Source: an uncultured Agathobaculum sp.
GTDB lineage: Bacteria > Bacillota > Clostridia > Oscillospirales > Butyricicoccaceae
DNA: 59,498 nucleotides
NCBI RefSeq assembly: GCF_944384765.1
Contig: NZ_CALWUM010000011.1
Coordinates: 1 to 59,498, forward strand
Reading direction: 5' to 3'
Position 1 is the stretch's first letter; the number at the start of each line of letters is the position of its first letter. This document shows positions 59,401 to 59,498 of this stretch, one piece after another. A program made the position numbers and the translations under genes. The notes beneath the pieces are model-generated. The model saw only the letters and a program-made list of their open reading frames with translations. It was not told the DNA's origin and searched no databases.

Positions 59401-59498
59401 CGAAGGTCGACCAAACCGATATACTGTCGAGCGACACTTTCTAGTAACCGCAAACATCACTTTATAATCGCCAGCTTTTCCAGAAAAAAAGCATAATC
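59401..59498 (+). other. Distal end of the CRISPR array
   Basis: After the last intact repeat there is a 33-base spacer-like segment (59401-59433), then about 65 bases without repeat sequence. No good terminal degenerate repeat is seen. A GCTTTT...AAAAGC hairpin sits near 59474-59492 and could stop transcription. Confidence 0.5.

Noticed and set aside
57076..59460. Series of overlapping minus-strand reading frames with repeated GSPPHMRGK / ITPAHAGK motifs
   Set aside because: These are translations of the CRISPR repeats read backwards; the 61-bp period shifts frame and explains all of them.
59437..59480. A further degenerate CRISPR repeat after the last intact one
   Set aside because: CTTTCTAGTAACCGC and GCTTTTCCAG share only a few bases with the repeat and the second lies at the wrong distance.

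Overview
The window is about 59.5 kb of a GC-rich, low-intergenic bacterial chromosome. It is most likely a gut Firmicute of the Oscillospiraceae/Ruminococcaceae type (Butyricicoccus- or Agathobaculum-like). The reasons are Gram-positive style regulation (a T-box, AGGAGG ribosome sites, TTGACA/TATAAT promoters with 17-bp spacers), families common in that group (DUF4317, DUF4830, DUF1934, CmpB-like permease, a PadR/DUF1700/DUF4097 operon) and CCA-encoding tRNA genes. The genus is inference.

Layout. 1-0.8 kb: a partial His-rich metal-binding protein with a palindromic operator, then tRNA-Thr/Trp/Asn on the minus strand. 0.9-10.8 kb: an iron alcohol dehydrogenase, a CmpB-like membrane protein, nifS-nifU (Fe-S assembly), mfd, and a cysteine T-box controlling an unknown 107-residue protein plus cysS. 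10.8-14.9 kb (minus): pyk, an LCP protein, an M16 peptidase. 15-21.3 kb: nucleotidyltransferase, secG, a GIY-YIG/NUDIX fusion with a flavodoxin, PspC, and a PadR-DUF1700-DUF4097 operon. 21.4-31.8 kb: ddl, murI, DUF1934, argS, a hairpin-rich intergenic RNA, an S41 protease, prmA, rsmE and membrane/secreted proteins. 31.8-45.8 kb: tRNA-Met/Glu/Val, DUF4317, rlmB, a large protein that looks like a P-type ATPase without its catalytic aspartate, an EF-G-like GTPase, a flavodiiron protein, an internally deleted group II intron, a two-component system, an oxidoreductase and a DUF4830 protein.

45.8-59.5 kb is a different, less GC-rich block: about 800 bp of non-coding DNA with palindromes, a broken IS5-type transposase, then a complete type I-E CRISPR-Cas locus: cas3-cse1-cse2-cas7-cas5-cas6e-cas1-cas2 in one tightly overlapping operon, followed after only 43 bp by an array of 38 identical repeats at an unbroken 61-bp period. 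Cas2 is fused to a DEDDh (DnaQ-like) exonuclease with all catalytic residues present, and Cas1 and Cas6e keep their active-site residues, so interference and adaptation both look functional. The first base after each repeat is C or T in 36 of 37 spacers, a probable PAM footprint.

The most unusual items are the Cas2-exonuclease fusion with its spacer-edge bias, the pseudo P-type ATPase, the unknown gene coupled to cysS under the Cys T-box, the GIY-YIG/NUDIX fusion, the five-hairpin segment after argS and the maturase-less group II intron. All identifications are by reading motifs; no database search was run.
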